The notes: generated by a model not told the origin, from the sequence alone. A stretch of 64,000 bases of DNA from Sipunculus nudus (GCA_026874595.1 CM049307.1:62090370-62154369); one strand, 5' to 3'; positions 23,663-36,060 are shown, numbered from the stretch's first letter. Translations and numbers: made by a program.

Positions 23663-24035
23663 TAATTCGTGCGCACGAATTAACAACTCGTGCGCACGAA
23701 TAAGTAGCCAATAAGCTGAGCCAGCAACATAAGAGAGCTGTTCTCATTGGTCACTAATTCGTGCGCACGGATTCGTAATTCGTGCGCACGAATTAGTAAT
23801 TCGTGGCCACGGATTAATAATTCATACGCACGGATTAGTAATTTTGGCCACGAATTAGTAATTCGTGCGCACGGATTAGTTATTCGTGCGCAAGAATTAA
23901 TAAATATTTTTCCTCCCTAGAATTATATTTTTCACACCCAGTAATTCGTGCGCGCGGATTAGTAATTCGTTGCCATTAATTGGTTATTCGTCCGCACGGA
24001 TTAGTAATTCGTGCGCACGAATTAATAAATATTTT
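23663..24035. repeat. Right palindrome array of the 21972-24062 element
   Basis: About 13 copies of TAATTCGTGCGCACGAATTA-like palindromes in two blocks (23663-23905, 23941-24035). They are separated by an ataaatatttttcctcc linker that mirrors the left arm. Confidence 0.8.
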
Positions 24036-24062
24036 TCACCATGTCGTCTCCCACGCTCCGTA

Positions 24063-24480
24063 GGGGCATGGATGTACACAACAGAAAAAAAGATTATAGG
24101 TGCCACTACCATCTTATGTATGAGAAAAGCATCGAAGATGTATGGGCATGTAAAATTTTGGGCAGATATTTCAAATCACCCTTGACCTATGTTCACAGAT
24201 GTATGAAACCTTAAACAATTGCAGGTGGTGTCACAAGTCTTGTATATTACAAAGCTATCTGAGATATATAAATATGCCCATTTTCTAGCTGATATGTAAA
24301 ATCTCTCCGAAGAAGTAAGCAGGAATATACACTGCAAAAATTACTGTAGGTGGTGCCACCAGTCTTGTATAAGAAAGCTATCCAAGATCTAGAGATATGC
24401 ACAATTTCAGCATGATATATCAAGTACCTCCTATGAAATAAGCAGGGAAATATAGTATGCAAAAATCTTTGTACGTGGCA
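24063..24480. repeat. Diverged copies related to the GGTGGCGCCACC repeat
   Basis: Repeated segments gcaggtggtg(t/c)cac, agtcttgtata, aaagctatc and tatgggcatg/tatgcac occur twice with about 130-bp spacing. This is the same kind of landmark order as in the 20620-21780 array. They lie on the other side of the palindrome element, so that element may have inserted within or beside this repeat. Confidence 0.5.
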
Positions 24481-25019
24481 ACATATTTTTTTTAAGCTGA
24501 CATAGAAGATCTTTTAAATCAACATGTTTAGAATTATAACAGATGCCTATTTAAAGCAAAACCAGAATACATATATATTTTATTCATGGGTTTATCTTAC
24601 ACATAAGCTTGATATGGAACCAATTATTAATGTTGCCTGTACAACTCTGCTTATATACCCAAAGAACTCAGTCTGCTAATACAATAAATCTACCAGTTTG
24701 GTTCACCAAAGTATCTCACAGTCCTTTCATTAATGAAGGGCCAATAATTAATAAAAGAAATCTTTAAGTAAACTTGAACAAAGGTTACCTAAGATTAGTT
24801 TTTGTGCAATATTACAGAAATTGAAACACCAATTTTGTAGAAGAAGACTATTGCAGCCCTGAGTTTGAAATAGGCCTACTGATGAGACCAACTTCGGTAT
24901 TTTATGACTCTACCAAAAATCAATGAACCAATTTTATTCTTATCCAATTGAAAGAACCCTAGCCTAGAATAATTACTGTGAAAAATTAAACCATTCAGCT
25001 TGAAAATTTCATCCTAAAA

Positions 25020-25980
25020 CATTTTAAGCTGAAAGAGGCTAAATTTATGAGGTTTTCCCCTAAAAAAACAGGTCGATGTAGATGGCTCCACAAAAACTTC
25101 GATTTCAAATATGAGTCACTTGACCAATATTTGCACAATACTTGGTGACGCTAGCTCCTGTCGTTTCTGATATTAATATCTTAGTATGCTTACTTGGCCC
25201 AATGATTAATTCAAATTCCTGTAGCTTAGCCAAAAATCAAACCCAAACCATCTGAATACCTTGAGAAAGCTCGACTCTGGGATCATTCCTGTGAAATATT
25301 GAACAATTTGGCTGACTAATTCCAGAGAAGAAGATTTTCAAAGGTTTTCTAGCTTTCCCCCATTAAAAAGTAGGTTAATGCAGGTGGCCCAACAAAAAGC
25401 CCAGTCCCATAACATTTTGATATGCGACAGTTTTTGCATAAAATGTTGGTATTCTAGCTCCTGCTATTCCTGAGAAATTATGGGTTAATGTACTGATTAC
25501 CGATGACGATGGTACAAAAACGTCAATGCAGGTGGCGCCACCAATACCTTAATTTCTAATATGACTCATGTGATCAACATTTGCATAAACTTTGGTGATG
25601 ATAGCTCCAGCTGTTTCTGGTATTGTAATTTTAGTATCCTTCTTAGGCCATATAACTAAGCTCAGCTTCTTGTAACTCGACAAAAATTCACCGAACTGGA
25701 ACCATTCGAAAAAACTTGAGAGAGATTGTTTCAGGGATTATCTCTGTGAAATATTGAACAAAATGGTTGGACGGTTTAGAAGAAGAAGATCTTTAAAGTT
25801 TTTTTAGCCTTTTCTTTATAAAATCTTAGTAAATGCAGATAGCAAAGAAAAAAAAAGCAAAATCAGATAGTTGTTTAGATGACTGAATCTTGGATGAAGT
25901 TTGGTGATGCTAGCGCCTGCCGTTTCTGAGATAGTATGGGTTAACGTACGGACGACGCCACACCATCGCATAAGCTCACA
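25020..25980. repeat. Second tandem repeat family, ~450-bp period
   Basis: gatggctccacaaaaacttcgatttc (about 25084), caggtggcccaacaaaaagcc (25382) and caggtggcgccaccaataccttaatttc (25530) mark recurring units. Each is followed by atatgactca, ttgca and tagctcctg(t/c). Units share tgaaatattgaacaa and agaagaaga. The end near 25950 (acggacgacgccac then atcgcataagctcac) resembles widespread invertebrate dispersed repeats. Non-coding. Confidence 0.5.
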
Positions 25981-27980
25981 GGTTCGCTAAAAATGCAAAT
26001 GTCTAAGTGAGGCTGCCAGCCCATGACAGACGCAATATTACTTGGCAACACGATTCAGAATAATCAGAAATTAAAAAATGTAAACGGTGATATTATCTCA
26101 TTTTGAGAGATTAAATGCCTAATTTGAATGGGTACCAACTGATGGACACATATCTGATACATATCTGATATCTCCACTATAATAAAAAAATCCAATTGGA
26201 TCTGTTCTTTACCCTTCATCATAGTAAAGGGAGCCTTTCCTGGCCCATGTCTCACCCATCTCTTCTAAAAGTCTAACCCTCCACAAAGATTTTATGAAAA
26301 TCGGTTATCAAATTTTAGTGTAATCCTGCTAACAGCTCCATAGGCCAACAGACGAGTTAACATTACTTTGAATGAGGAATTTCTAGCGAAGTAATTCTTG
26401 AAACTTCTGGTCATTTGCGTTTTCTGGAAATTACAGAAGCATCTATTCATACATATTTGCTCTGGTTCTTTATGATCTTGGTAACTCCAATAATACAGTT
26501 AAGTTTGCAAATACCCATAACCCTTACCTAGTTTTATTTAATCAGCTTTCCGTCTTGGCCTGACCCCTCGTGGCAACTTTTGGTACTACAGTTCAATGAT
26601 GTCAACGATGATTGACTGACGTTAGAAGAGACGAAGACCAGCGATATTTAGCCGTTTGACAGTTCTGTTTTTTTTTTTTTTTTCGTATGTGCACATTAGT
26701 AATATATTAACCAGTGTGACCCTGGATAAAAAAAATAGGTGGCACCACCAGCCTTACTAACTGAAAAAAGGTTATCCAAGGTCAATTCAGGGTTCCTTCG
26801 CCCTTAAAAATCATGTTTTTCTGGAATCTTAAAAAAAGTCATGAAATTTTATTTACAAGCTGTCTGCAAATGTCTCTCATCCCTGCTCTTTTTCTTCTGG
26901 CAAACTAATGTTCGTGTTCAAGAACAAAAAAAGGTCATGAATATTTGTTTCCGGTCGTGAAAAAGCAATGGAAATCTGATCTGCTGGAAGTGTAGGAACC
27001 CTTAATTACATTGATTTATATATTAAAGAAAGTTTAATTAGTAGCATTGGGGAGCATTGCCACGCGTGACCCGAGCGAGGAAGAGCAAACTTACGTTAAA
27101 TCATTATCCTCCAAATGTCCACAACCATAATCAATTTTAAACTAACGACGCGTGGGAGAAGATAACAACCATGTAACAGTGCTGACATTCTGTACTTTTT
27201 TAAAGTAACACATTTTTTTTTCAGGCAAGACTTCTTATACTTTTTTCATACTTTTTCAGGAGTTAATACTTTTTGTTATATTTTTTTTCTTAAATCACCC
27301 TCTTCAGGTGGTGATTATAAGCTGTTAACCTGAGATTATAAAGTGCAGTAGACATGCTCTGTCAATATTTCATAATTGTGGTATTTTATTACCGATGATT
27401 ATTTTCTGCGATCTTGTCAATGTTTTACAAAATGGATATGTTGAATGCTTGAATAATTATAGGCTATATGCTATTTCTTATATCTGAAGCTTATTAAGAA
27501 AAATCATATGCTGTAAAACTACATTAATTGCGCTATTTGGCATTGATTTCGACTTTTTTCATACTTTTTCATACAATTTTATACTTTTTCTCCATTAAAT
27601 CCCTAATGGCAGCACTGCTTATTCAGTTTCTGTGATTATTTCATAATGTGGCATCTTAACAGCCATGATGTTTTCCTGCGGTCTTGCCAATGTTTTACAA
27701 AATTGATGAATGGAATACTGGATTATGACTGACTGACTTAAGATGTAAGAGTTCCAGTTGGTAGGATGTGGGATCCTTGCCCTGGGCGCTCCCTAGACGT
27801 GAATTATGATTGAGTCATTTTTGAGGAAAGATTCTACCAAGCCAATCAGAGAGTCGATCTCAATATATAGCCGCTAGCGTGCCCCGGAGATTTTGAGGAT
27901 TCGTTGGTGGAGTCCAGATTACCACAGTCCCATACCCACATCGTAGTATCATCAGCACTGGATTATATATATACTAGTAT
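25981..27980. other. Intergenic, nothing firmly recognised
   Basis: AT-rich with poly(T) (26670-26684). No exon with splice sites and no RNA gene recognised. Confidence 0.5.
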
Positions 27981-28126
27981 GTTACAGTCAATCTGTGTAA
28001 TCAGTCATTTTATGAAATGCCTGAAAATTTCAGTCATTTCGCGTAATGCCTATGACCACCAGTCATTACGTGAAATGACGTAAATGTTCAGTCATTTCAT
28101 GAATCGACTGAAAATGAAGGGGTATA

Positions 28127-28169
28127 ATTACACATATTGCCTGAATGCAAATCAGGCAATCTGTGTAAT
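28127..28169. repeat. Hairpin inside the 27984-29981 element
   Basis: attacacatattgcctga and tcaggcaatctgtgtaat form an 18-bp stem with one mismatch and a 7-base loop. The stem sequence echoes the element end (aatctgtgtaat), as if an inverted internal copy of the terminus. Confidence 0.7.
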
Positions 28170-28249
28170 TGGTGTAACATTGAATTATGAACAGACATTT
28201 TGTCATGAATTTATTTAATCAACTGGCCAATTGTTTCACAACAGAGTTT

Positions 28250-29270
28250 GGGGTTATAAGGATATCTCTTACAGACAGTGCCCTCGGACAGCTTTTAGAA
28301 GTTAGAAGCAGCGGGGAAGGTCTCCATGTTTGTGTTTGTTTAGCAAGGGACTAGAGTATAGCACACATCATTGGTCCCCTTGGATAGCAATTACCAGTAA
28401 GTAGCTACTAGCTACAAGGAAAAGCTACAGCAAAGCTTACCTGAGCAGGGCACTTGATACCATCTATGCTAGGTGACCTTATAAAGTGATCACCAGTGAG
28501 TAGCTACAAAGATACCCCCCACACAAAAGTATGGCAGGGGCTAGGATACCATACATCTTAGATCCCCTCACGGAATAAATATCTTTATTGGGTTTCGGAA
28601 GCCCTTGCTTTCATGTTAAAATTAATGTCATTGCCATTTCACAGGGCACAGGTTAAAAATAATAACTATATCAATGAATGCGAAGTAAAGAGGGAAGGAA
28701 AATTATTATCATCAATGTAAAAAAAAAATTATTGCATAATGTATAAAGCAAGTGATAGGTGAATAAACAAGGTAAATCTTATAATTTCAATGATGAATTA
28801 ATATAATTATGAAGACTGTTGACAAATTTTCAAATTTTTATTTATGCTGAGCTAAAGCTATATAGGTTTTTTTAATCATCTTTTCATGCCAGCTGTATTT
28901 TTTTTTCATAGAATTTAATTTTCTGCTGATCAGAATATTTCAACCTGTTTTGAGAAACATTATTCACTTTTCTTATTCAAAATAAAATATATTTATATTC
29001 TGGTCTGAAATTCTGATAGGAAAATTGTCTTTTAATTTAGTTTATAAAGAATACCCGTATAATCATCTATGGTTCATCTTTACTTTCTTCCTGATTTTAT
29101 GATTTTCAGGATTTCATGCATCCCTATCGGGTATTTTTCATGCATGTTACATTAACAAAATTGAAATATTGATATTTTTACAAATATGTGATCATGAAAG
29201 TCAGCCTGGAATATATAAATTTATTTATTTTATATGTATTGTACAAACAGCTATTATAACTAATCAAGGC
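28250..29270. other. Interior of the 27984-29981 element, no gene recognised
   Basis: No reading frame of note. Contains a short direct repeat, caccagtgagtagctac versus taccagtaagtagctac. No transposase motif seen. Confidence 0.5.
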
Positions 29271-29276
29271 ACTTGG

Positions 29277-29478
29277 CTCTGGTGGCTCCATGGCTCTGAT
29301 GATAGCGTTCGGTAGACAGTATGGTTGCAGGAAACCGGAGAACCTGGAGAAAACCACCGGCCTTGGACGGGCAACTACAACCCACTCTCATAGCCATACC
29401 TGGGATCGAAACCGGGTCGTCAGTGGAGACAATCGAGCGATTTACCCCTCGGCTGTCCAGGCCCCAAGTGCTCGGGTA
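29277..29478 (-). mobile_element. tRNA-like SINE-type repeat
   Basis: On the minus strand it starts with a tRNA-like segment: GCCGAGGGGTAAATCGCTCG as A-box and GGTTTCGATCC as B-box. The GGTTTTCTCCAGGTTCTCCG block, common in aquatic-animal repeats, follows. No target duplication was identified. The + strand open frame over it (29290-29661) is therefore probably not a gene. Confidence 0.55.
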
Positions 29479-29984
29479 ATGATATTATATGATGCAATTA
29501 TTCTGGGAAACGAAGATATGAATATTATAGATACAGTGTTTAAAAAATCAAAATCGAATGGTCTGGCCGCTGCCACAGTAGTCTCTCATGCAAGAACAAA
29601 TAAAATTATCATAGGCCTACAGAGTAATGATTGTGATGCAACTGAATCCAGGCCAGTCTGATAGTTGCAAATGCAAACAGAGGTATAAGTGTAAAACATT
29701 AGTCAAACAAATAAATAGAGTATCACTGAGCAGTTGCATAAACTAAAATAAGCTGTCTGGTGAACCTTTCTTGATAAGGAATGGTTTGTATCAACTTATG
29801 TTGTGTTCATTTTTTTTAATCCAGTCAATACGTGTAATGATTGTTTATAAATTTCAGTCATTTCATGAAAAGACAAAAAAAATTTGTAATTTCGTGTAAT
29901 GACTTGTAGTCACAGGCATTACGTGAAATGTCTGAAATATTAGGCATGTCATGAAATGACCGATTAACACAGATTGACTGTAAA

Positions 29985-32900
29985 ATATATATACATTCAT
30001 ATTAGTATATGCATAGTCGGCCGATCCTATGAATCGGCCGATAAAATCGGTAAGTAAGCTTAAGTTCATAACCATTGTCTGATATGTATGGGGAATATTG
30101 TGACCGTAAGAGCCAGACTAAAATGTAACAACATGATGTGTTAAGCAAAATCTGACCATGCATTGTGTTTCCATTCGAAAATATTGTCTAATGAACACAA
30201 AATTTACACCCTGCTGTCGGGAGGAGAGACATAATTTGTTTTCGTGTGTAAAATACCCACATCTTTCTTGTTTCAATATCAGCTTGGCCTCATCGCCAAT
30301 AGGCCACATGTTCTACCAATTTTGTTTATTGTTAAACATTTTCAATGTCCTGCGGTTCATCGGTAGACATTAAAAATGTTTGATAATTTCAAGTTAGGTT
30401 AATTAACAAGTTTGCCTATATATATCGGAGGTAAAATACATATAAAATTTTTTTTTTCAAAACAGTACTTTTTTCCCGATGTCTGAGGAATTCATTTTCT
30501 TTATTCTTTTTTACCATTGACATCGGAGAAAAAAATGTTATATCAATATTTTTAACACAGAACATATGTATGACAGAATGTTAACAATACCTATAATTAC
30601 TTTAGAACATTATTGATCAATCTAGTTTGGATAACACAATGTTGCATACAGTACACCCAATAAACCTTCCGTATATTCTTTGATGCCTTGGATATTCATG
30701 ATATTCGTCGTATTGTTTGAGAGACCATTGTCTGCCACATTGTGATTTAAAAACCAATATCTTCGCTGTTCTTGTGAATCATGGGTACCTATAAGCTTAC
30801 ATGACTATCTTTTTAAAACATTATACTATTGTTAACTATCAGAATAATGCAGTGATATTTGAAAATTGTTTGATGATTTCAGGCCAGGTTAGTTACCAAC
30901 AGGTTTCGGAGGTTAAATACATATTAGAAGGTTTTTTTCCCCAAAGAGGAACTAATGTTAATATTTCTTTAGCAGAATAATGCAGTGATATTTGATATTT
31001 AAAAAATAATTCCTTAGACAATTAGTCAAGAACACTAAGCCATTCAAAATAATTTATTGAGTGATAGCCCTATATAATCGGTTTGACAAAAATCTGGGTT
31101 TGCATAGCTAGCCTCCAAAACGTTTTTGTAATTTAATTTTACCTAGTAAAATCTTACTTAGTCTCGATATATATTCCTAGATAAAAATATCTAGAAAGCA
31201 TATGATGGTGTAAATAAGTAAGACTAGTTTAAGCCTCATGACACCTACAGTGAATTTACTGAAATATTTTATCATATTAATGAGACAGGTTTAAAAGGAT
31301 ATTTTGGCACATGATATAGCTACAGAGATGAAAGAAGTCTGAAAAAATTGTCGCTCTTTCTCCCTACCATTTACATGCCATCCATTCATTATACTGCAAT
31401 AGTGCAGTAACATTTGAAGTCATGCAATCCTATATTTGTACGTTAGTGCAAGGATTTTAAGGATAGTGATTTCTATATGAAGTAATAAATGATGAAATCG
31501 TATATGGTTTACTTATTAACTTACAACCAAAAAAATGTCCATCAGTCTTTAGTATATGACAATTAAACACAATATATATATATTCTTTTAAATGAGCATA
31601 TATATGCTCCTTTTTTACTCTTTAATTGCTTCTATTTAGTATGTAAAAGTTAAAAACAAACTAATTAGAGAGTTAGCATCACATCAGATAAATTGAACAA
31701 CTTTGTCGTAAAGTTCTAAATGCCAAAATAAATAATGACCGCTATAACATGTTTGGTTGATATTTTAAATCATATTCTATCACTTTATACTGATTTCCGT
31801 GGGGTTATTTACTGAAAAAGTTAAAGCTGTTTCTAGTAAAATATTCTGTTAGCTGCCAATAAAATTGTATGTTACTTCCTTAAAAGTGAAAATTGCTCTA
31901 CCAAATGACTCCAACAAAGTAATGTTGTAATGGGGGGGGGGGGGGGGGGACAGGCGCCAGTGGCCAAATCACAGAGCTTTCACATCCCAGCCCCTGCGAA
32001 TCCAGTAATTACCATGAATGTCGCTTAGCATATTAATCGAAGCTAAACTACTTTAGAAGAAAAATGTCATTATTGCCGATTTGTGTGTATAGGAGCACGG
32101 GGTACTGAAACTGCATCGATCAAACGACAAATACTGAGTGGTGAACACGTGTCTTCAGGCACGTGAGCCTCACTTGACATGTAAGTCGCTAATAGACACC
32201 GTTCTTTAGCAGCTCAGACAGTATTTGATCATGTTCCCATTAGCGACAAACTGCATGGTAATTCAAATAACAGAACCTACAGAAATCGGATACTTTTATA
32301 ATTATCACCTCCCCGATATGACTCAAGTGATTAAAATATTCCCGGCATATTTGTATTCATATAACACCCGCGCTTTTTGCTGTTGTTGTTGACTGTGAAG
32401 TGCGTCATACTTAATTTGACACGGTTTTTTTTTTCTTGACCGTGACAGCAGTGTCTGACGTATATTTCAAGGTGTATGCAATTAAACGCCCTGCTTCCAT
32501 GAAAATTCTCAATTCTTTCTGGTGCATGCATCGATTTCTATACAAACTGGTGTGGGACAACAGCGGGCAGGACTGCAGCCTGTATTTTGGTTTAATGTGA
32601 TGCATTTCACATCAGTTAGCTTTTATAAAAGAGGAAAGACGTGAAAAAAATAAGTATACTTTTCGAAAATGTTTTTAAACCTGTCTCAAATCATTTCATT
32701 TATTATTTAGTATTTTTTTTATCCTGCCTACCACCACCGCTGACGTGCCTGACCTGCTACAGTGTGGCGGAACACACAGCGCCACCTGTCACCGGGGAGA
32801 TGTAATTGCTGCGCCTCGTCTTTCTCTCATGACGATATTCCATTTAATTTACCGTGTATCATAACAAATATGTACCAACGTCTTCTCTTTCGTTTAGGTT

Positions 32901-33110
32901 TTAAAAGGTCGATTCGACTGCATCAACACTGGAGACTGAATGAATCTGGAATCACATTGTTATTCACGTGTGGAACAGTAATCGAATTTCAGGTGATGAC
33001 AGCTATCCCATTCTATCGTCCATTTTACAGGTTAGAGCTCAGTTAGGCGTGTCTCATGTCGCATACCGCATACCGCGGGCCCGGTAAACGCTATATGATA
33101 AATTAACAGT
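29985..33110. other. Intergenic, nothing firmly recognised
   Basis: AT-rich; a poly(G) run lies at 31932-31949. Pieces repeat (about 30840-30970 holds two copies of cagaataatgcagtgatatttga). The open frame at 32762-33046 has no family resemblance and no splice context. Confidence 0.5.
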
Positions 33111-33114
33111 TACA

Positions 33115-33117
<3 letters not shown>

Positions 33118-33168
<51 letters not shown>
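33118..33168. repeat. (GA)n microsatellite with duplicated flanks
   Basis: Pure GA run. Both flanks carry gcatacc followed by gcccggtaaacgc (33061-33090 and 33172-33203). The simple repeat therefore sits between direct repeats of about 35 bp. Confidence 0.85.
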
Positions 33169-33169
<1 letters not shown>

Positions 33170-33170
<1 letters not shown>

Positions 33171-35780
33171 TCGCATACCACATTAGGCGCGCCCGGTAAA
33201 CGCAGATAAAGACGGTTATATATAGGCGTTCTTTAGCGTCATTTTCATAAAATGTCCAACCACCCCTTTATCCTTTAGGTGAAAAAAGTATATCAAAAAT
33301 GTTCAACCTAGCTCCAGTTAATGGTATCTCATATTTTTTATATAGTTGTAGGTCACTATGACTCAATAATCTGGATCGTGAAGACAATTTTTCATGTAAA
33401 TGCGTTTTATTATAACTCTATGACATGTCTGAAAATACAAATGTAGGATTAAACACCCATTCATTTGAGTGAATATATACAAATGCGTCGAGGGTCGTGA
33501 AATTAACAAATCACAACTTGTAAATTTCTTGTCACAGCTGGTCTGGGTCAGTCATTTAGTGTAGCAGCACATAGTTGTCAATTTCACTTTGACCATTTTT
33601 GGCGTGGATTCAGACTTGTCATTTGCCTTGGTGCAAGGCTGAGAATTACACACCAGGTGACCCGGGCTCCATACTCAGCCTTGAACATGTTCTTACGAAA
33701 TATCGTAGCGGTCCTTCTGATTTATCAGAAGGAAAGAATAAAAGAGTAATTAAGAATAAGATGCAGCTTAAACTATGTTCACTCTACCTATATATCCTTT
33801 ATATATCAGTTTCCATACATGTGGAGTCTCCTGTTTATGTTATATATGATATAACAGCATTTTATCATGAAGAGAAGAGCAGAAGACCATCACTGACACA
33901 GCCATGTTGCTGAGGCATGAACTCTGGTCACCCGGTCACCCATGACCTGACCTGTGACCTGACCTCTGGTGTACCAGAGTAATTTATTGCTAATAAATCT
34001 ATTTTAAAAAATCTTATTTCATGAATAATACTTATTAGTAAATGATAATATATGGCTGCAATAAGTCCTTTATAAGTTTATGGCTATATCTTTTAAGGTT
34101 TTAACAAATTTGCCTATGGAAGTTATGGAAACAATATTTACTATAATTTATTTGGGACAATAATCAGAGGACAACTTTTCTGATATCAATAAGGTCAAGG
34201 ACAGGGTCATGTGACAAAAGATAAACATGACCGCATGGCAGGCTAAAAAAACCAACAGGAGTTGAAATCTCAACAATTTCCTTATGTGGGCACTTCTACA
34301 TAATTTATTTTTACTCCAGAACAGTTTGTTAGCCATTATTGGTAAGAAATTTGCTAAATTGCCTCCATTTTCTCTGTTTATTTACAAATATCCCAATATA
34401 CCCCTGCTACGCTTTTCCATAAGAGGATCCCCATAACTGAAATCTCATTTCAGTTATGAACCCATAACAAACTTGTCATGTGTCATATTTTTTGAAGCAC
34501 GGTAATATTTCTCAGTCGAATAGTACATACAACATTTTAATGAGGCGATAAATTTGACAAACTAAGCTCTTGTTTGATTAAGTTTTAACAATATGCTCTC
34601 TGTCAAAGTATGTATATACAGCATCAATTTATATATGACATTTACTTAAAATCACTCCATATTTGATAGCAAAACCTTGTTTTCATTGAAACTTTTTATC
34701 GCATTTGTATACCCTGATATAACTGATATATATAAATATTAATTTTTTTGGTTATTAAGTCACTATGTCAATCAAGTATCATCTTATATGGTCTGCATGC
34801 CGTGTGATAAAACATTAAATAAGACAACACCAAAGAGAAATTTATATTGTTTCATGGAATCGCCGCTACTTTTTTTTACGGATATTTTTTTTCTTAGAAT
34901 TACTTACCGGTCTTCGGTATGGCTGATTGAATACTAAAGACCGTTCCACAGGGAGACGCCCATTGTAATTTGGGAATATTGTCAGTGGTTAACAGATGAG
35001 TTCCAAAAAGAAAGCTTTAATGAAGGAATAAAGCGTAGACTTAATTAACTAAATGGAACCAAAACCACACCTTTGCAAAATATTTAGAAATTAGATATAT
35101 TAATATACGGGAAAACACGGAAAAAGGTCTATATATTTTTAAAACATATTAACACTTAACATGTCCTGTTGACATTACATATTTAAAAATTGTCTTAATA
35201 TGGTAGGGGGAAACCCCCTCCTATACGCTCCCCCGTGTACTTCTTCTTAACTTTCATGAAAAAAAAATATATATATATAATTTTCAGAGCCTATAAAAAG
35301 TATATTAATAACTTGGGAACTTAGTTTCATAATGTACGTCAACCACAAATACTCAGTATCGGCCCATCCCCCCCCCCCCCCTCCCCCGTACGGGAATTCT
35401 TGATCCGCCACTGTACATTTTAAGTTTATAAATAAGTGTAGTGTAATCATCCAATTTTAATGGGTATAAGCGATCATAATTAACAAGGAAAGTTGATCTG
35501 CGGATCAGATCTGGTTTGTCTTTAATTTTTTATATATATGGAAGTAGCTGCTGGAAACGTTTGGGGTACCAGTGGGAAATTCTCGAGAAACTTAAAAAGG
35601 ACGTGTGTAACATCAGTGAAGAGCTGTGACCTTGAAAAAATCTACATGGTCATCCATGTTCGGACTTGACCTTCCCGTTCATGAGGAGCATAAATGATGT
35701 GTATGTCAATATAATTTAAAGTTATTGCGCTAGTACCTTTTTCGGACTGACGGAGGGACGCCCACTATTCTGCGCTTTCG
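33170..35780. other. Intergenic, repeats only
   Basis: No gene recognised. Contains a tgacctgacctgtgacctgacc stutter near 33945 and a C-run at 35368-35381. The sequence gatccgccactg at 35402-35413 is the reverse of a CAGTGGCGGATC hAT-like end. Confidence 0.5.
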
Positions 35781-35799
35781 GTGACGGCGGGAGACAATC

Positions 35800-36060
35800 A
35801 TAATTTAATCAAACGTTAATTTTAAAAAATCATGGATATTGTAACCACGATAAATGTGACGGAGATACCTGTGATATTCACCGGAAATAGCCGCACAGAT
35901 GGTTTTCTCTTCTCGGTCGTGCCACAAGCGCCTGTACCAGAAAGCTATCTAAAAATCTATGGGCATGCATGCAGATTTTCAGGCCGATCGGTCAAACCAC
36001 TCCTGAGATACGGGTAATTTTCACTGAAAATTGGCGCAAAGGCAAAGGTTATAGAGGTCA
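35800..36060 (+). repeat. Isolated copy of a protein-like dispersed repeat
   Basis: The text gaaagctatctaaaaatctatgggcatgca..ttcaggccgatcggtcaaaccactcctgagata resembles the landmarks at 24100-24180 (agcatcgaagatgtatgggcatgtaaaa) and, inverted, those of the 20620-21780 array. No complete frame. A dispersed member of that repeat group. Confidence 0.45.

Larger units (their letters stand above)
21972..24062. mobile_element. 2.1-kb element with inverted ends built from palindrome arrays
   Basis: The left end TACGGAGCCCGGGAGACGAC and the reverse complement of the right end (TACGGAGCGTGGGAGACGAC) match at 18 of 20 positions. Similarity continues through ATGGTGAAAA, ATATTTATTAATTC and beyond. Inside the ends lie tandem arrays of the perfect palindrome TAATTCGTGCGCACGAATTA and variants: about 6 on the left (22005-22175) and about 13 on the right (23663-24035), spaced about 20-22 bp. 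It is flanked by TA. No transposase was recognised. It looks like a fold-back-type non-autonomous DNA transposon; family unknown. Confidence 0.8.
27984..29981. mobile_element. 2.0-kb element with inverted ends of palindromic repeats
   Basis: The left end acagtcaatctgtgtaatcagtcatt and the reverse complement of the right end (acagtcaatctgtgttaatcggtcatt) agree closely, and similarity continues for about 130-150 bp. Both arms are built from imperfect palindromes like TCAGTCATTTCATGAAATGACTGA, spaced about 35 bp (four on the left, five on the right). The interior has no transposase I can recognise; a SINE-like insert lies at 29277-29478. Probably a non-autonomous DNA transposon. Confidence 0.75.

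Noticed and set aside
22005-24035. Regularly spaced palindromic repeats, considered as a CRISPR-like array
   Set aside because: Units are contiguous with no unique spacers of constant length, the context is a eukaryotic genome, and the arrays are mirror images at element ends.
29290-29661. 123-residue open frame as a gene
   Set aside because: Its first half is a tRNA-like SINE on the opposite strand, and the rest has no recognisable domain or splice context.
32762-33046. 94-residue open frame as an exon
   Set aside because: No family resemblance and no clear acceptor/donor pairing; composition is like the surrounding intergenic DNA.
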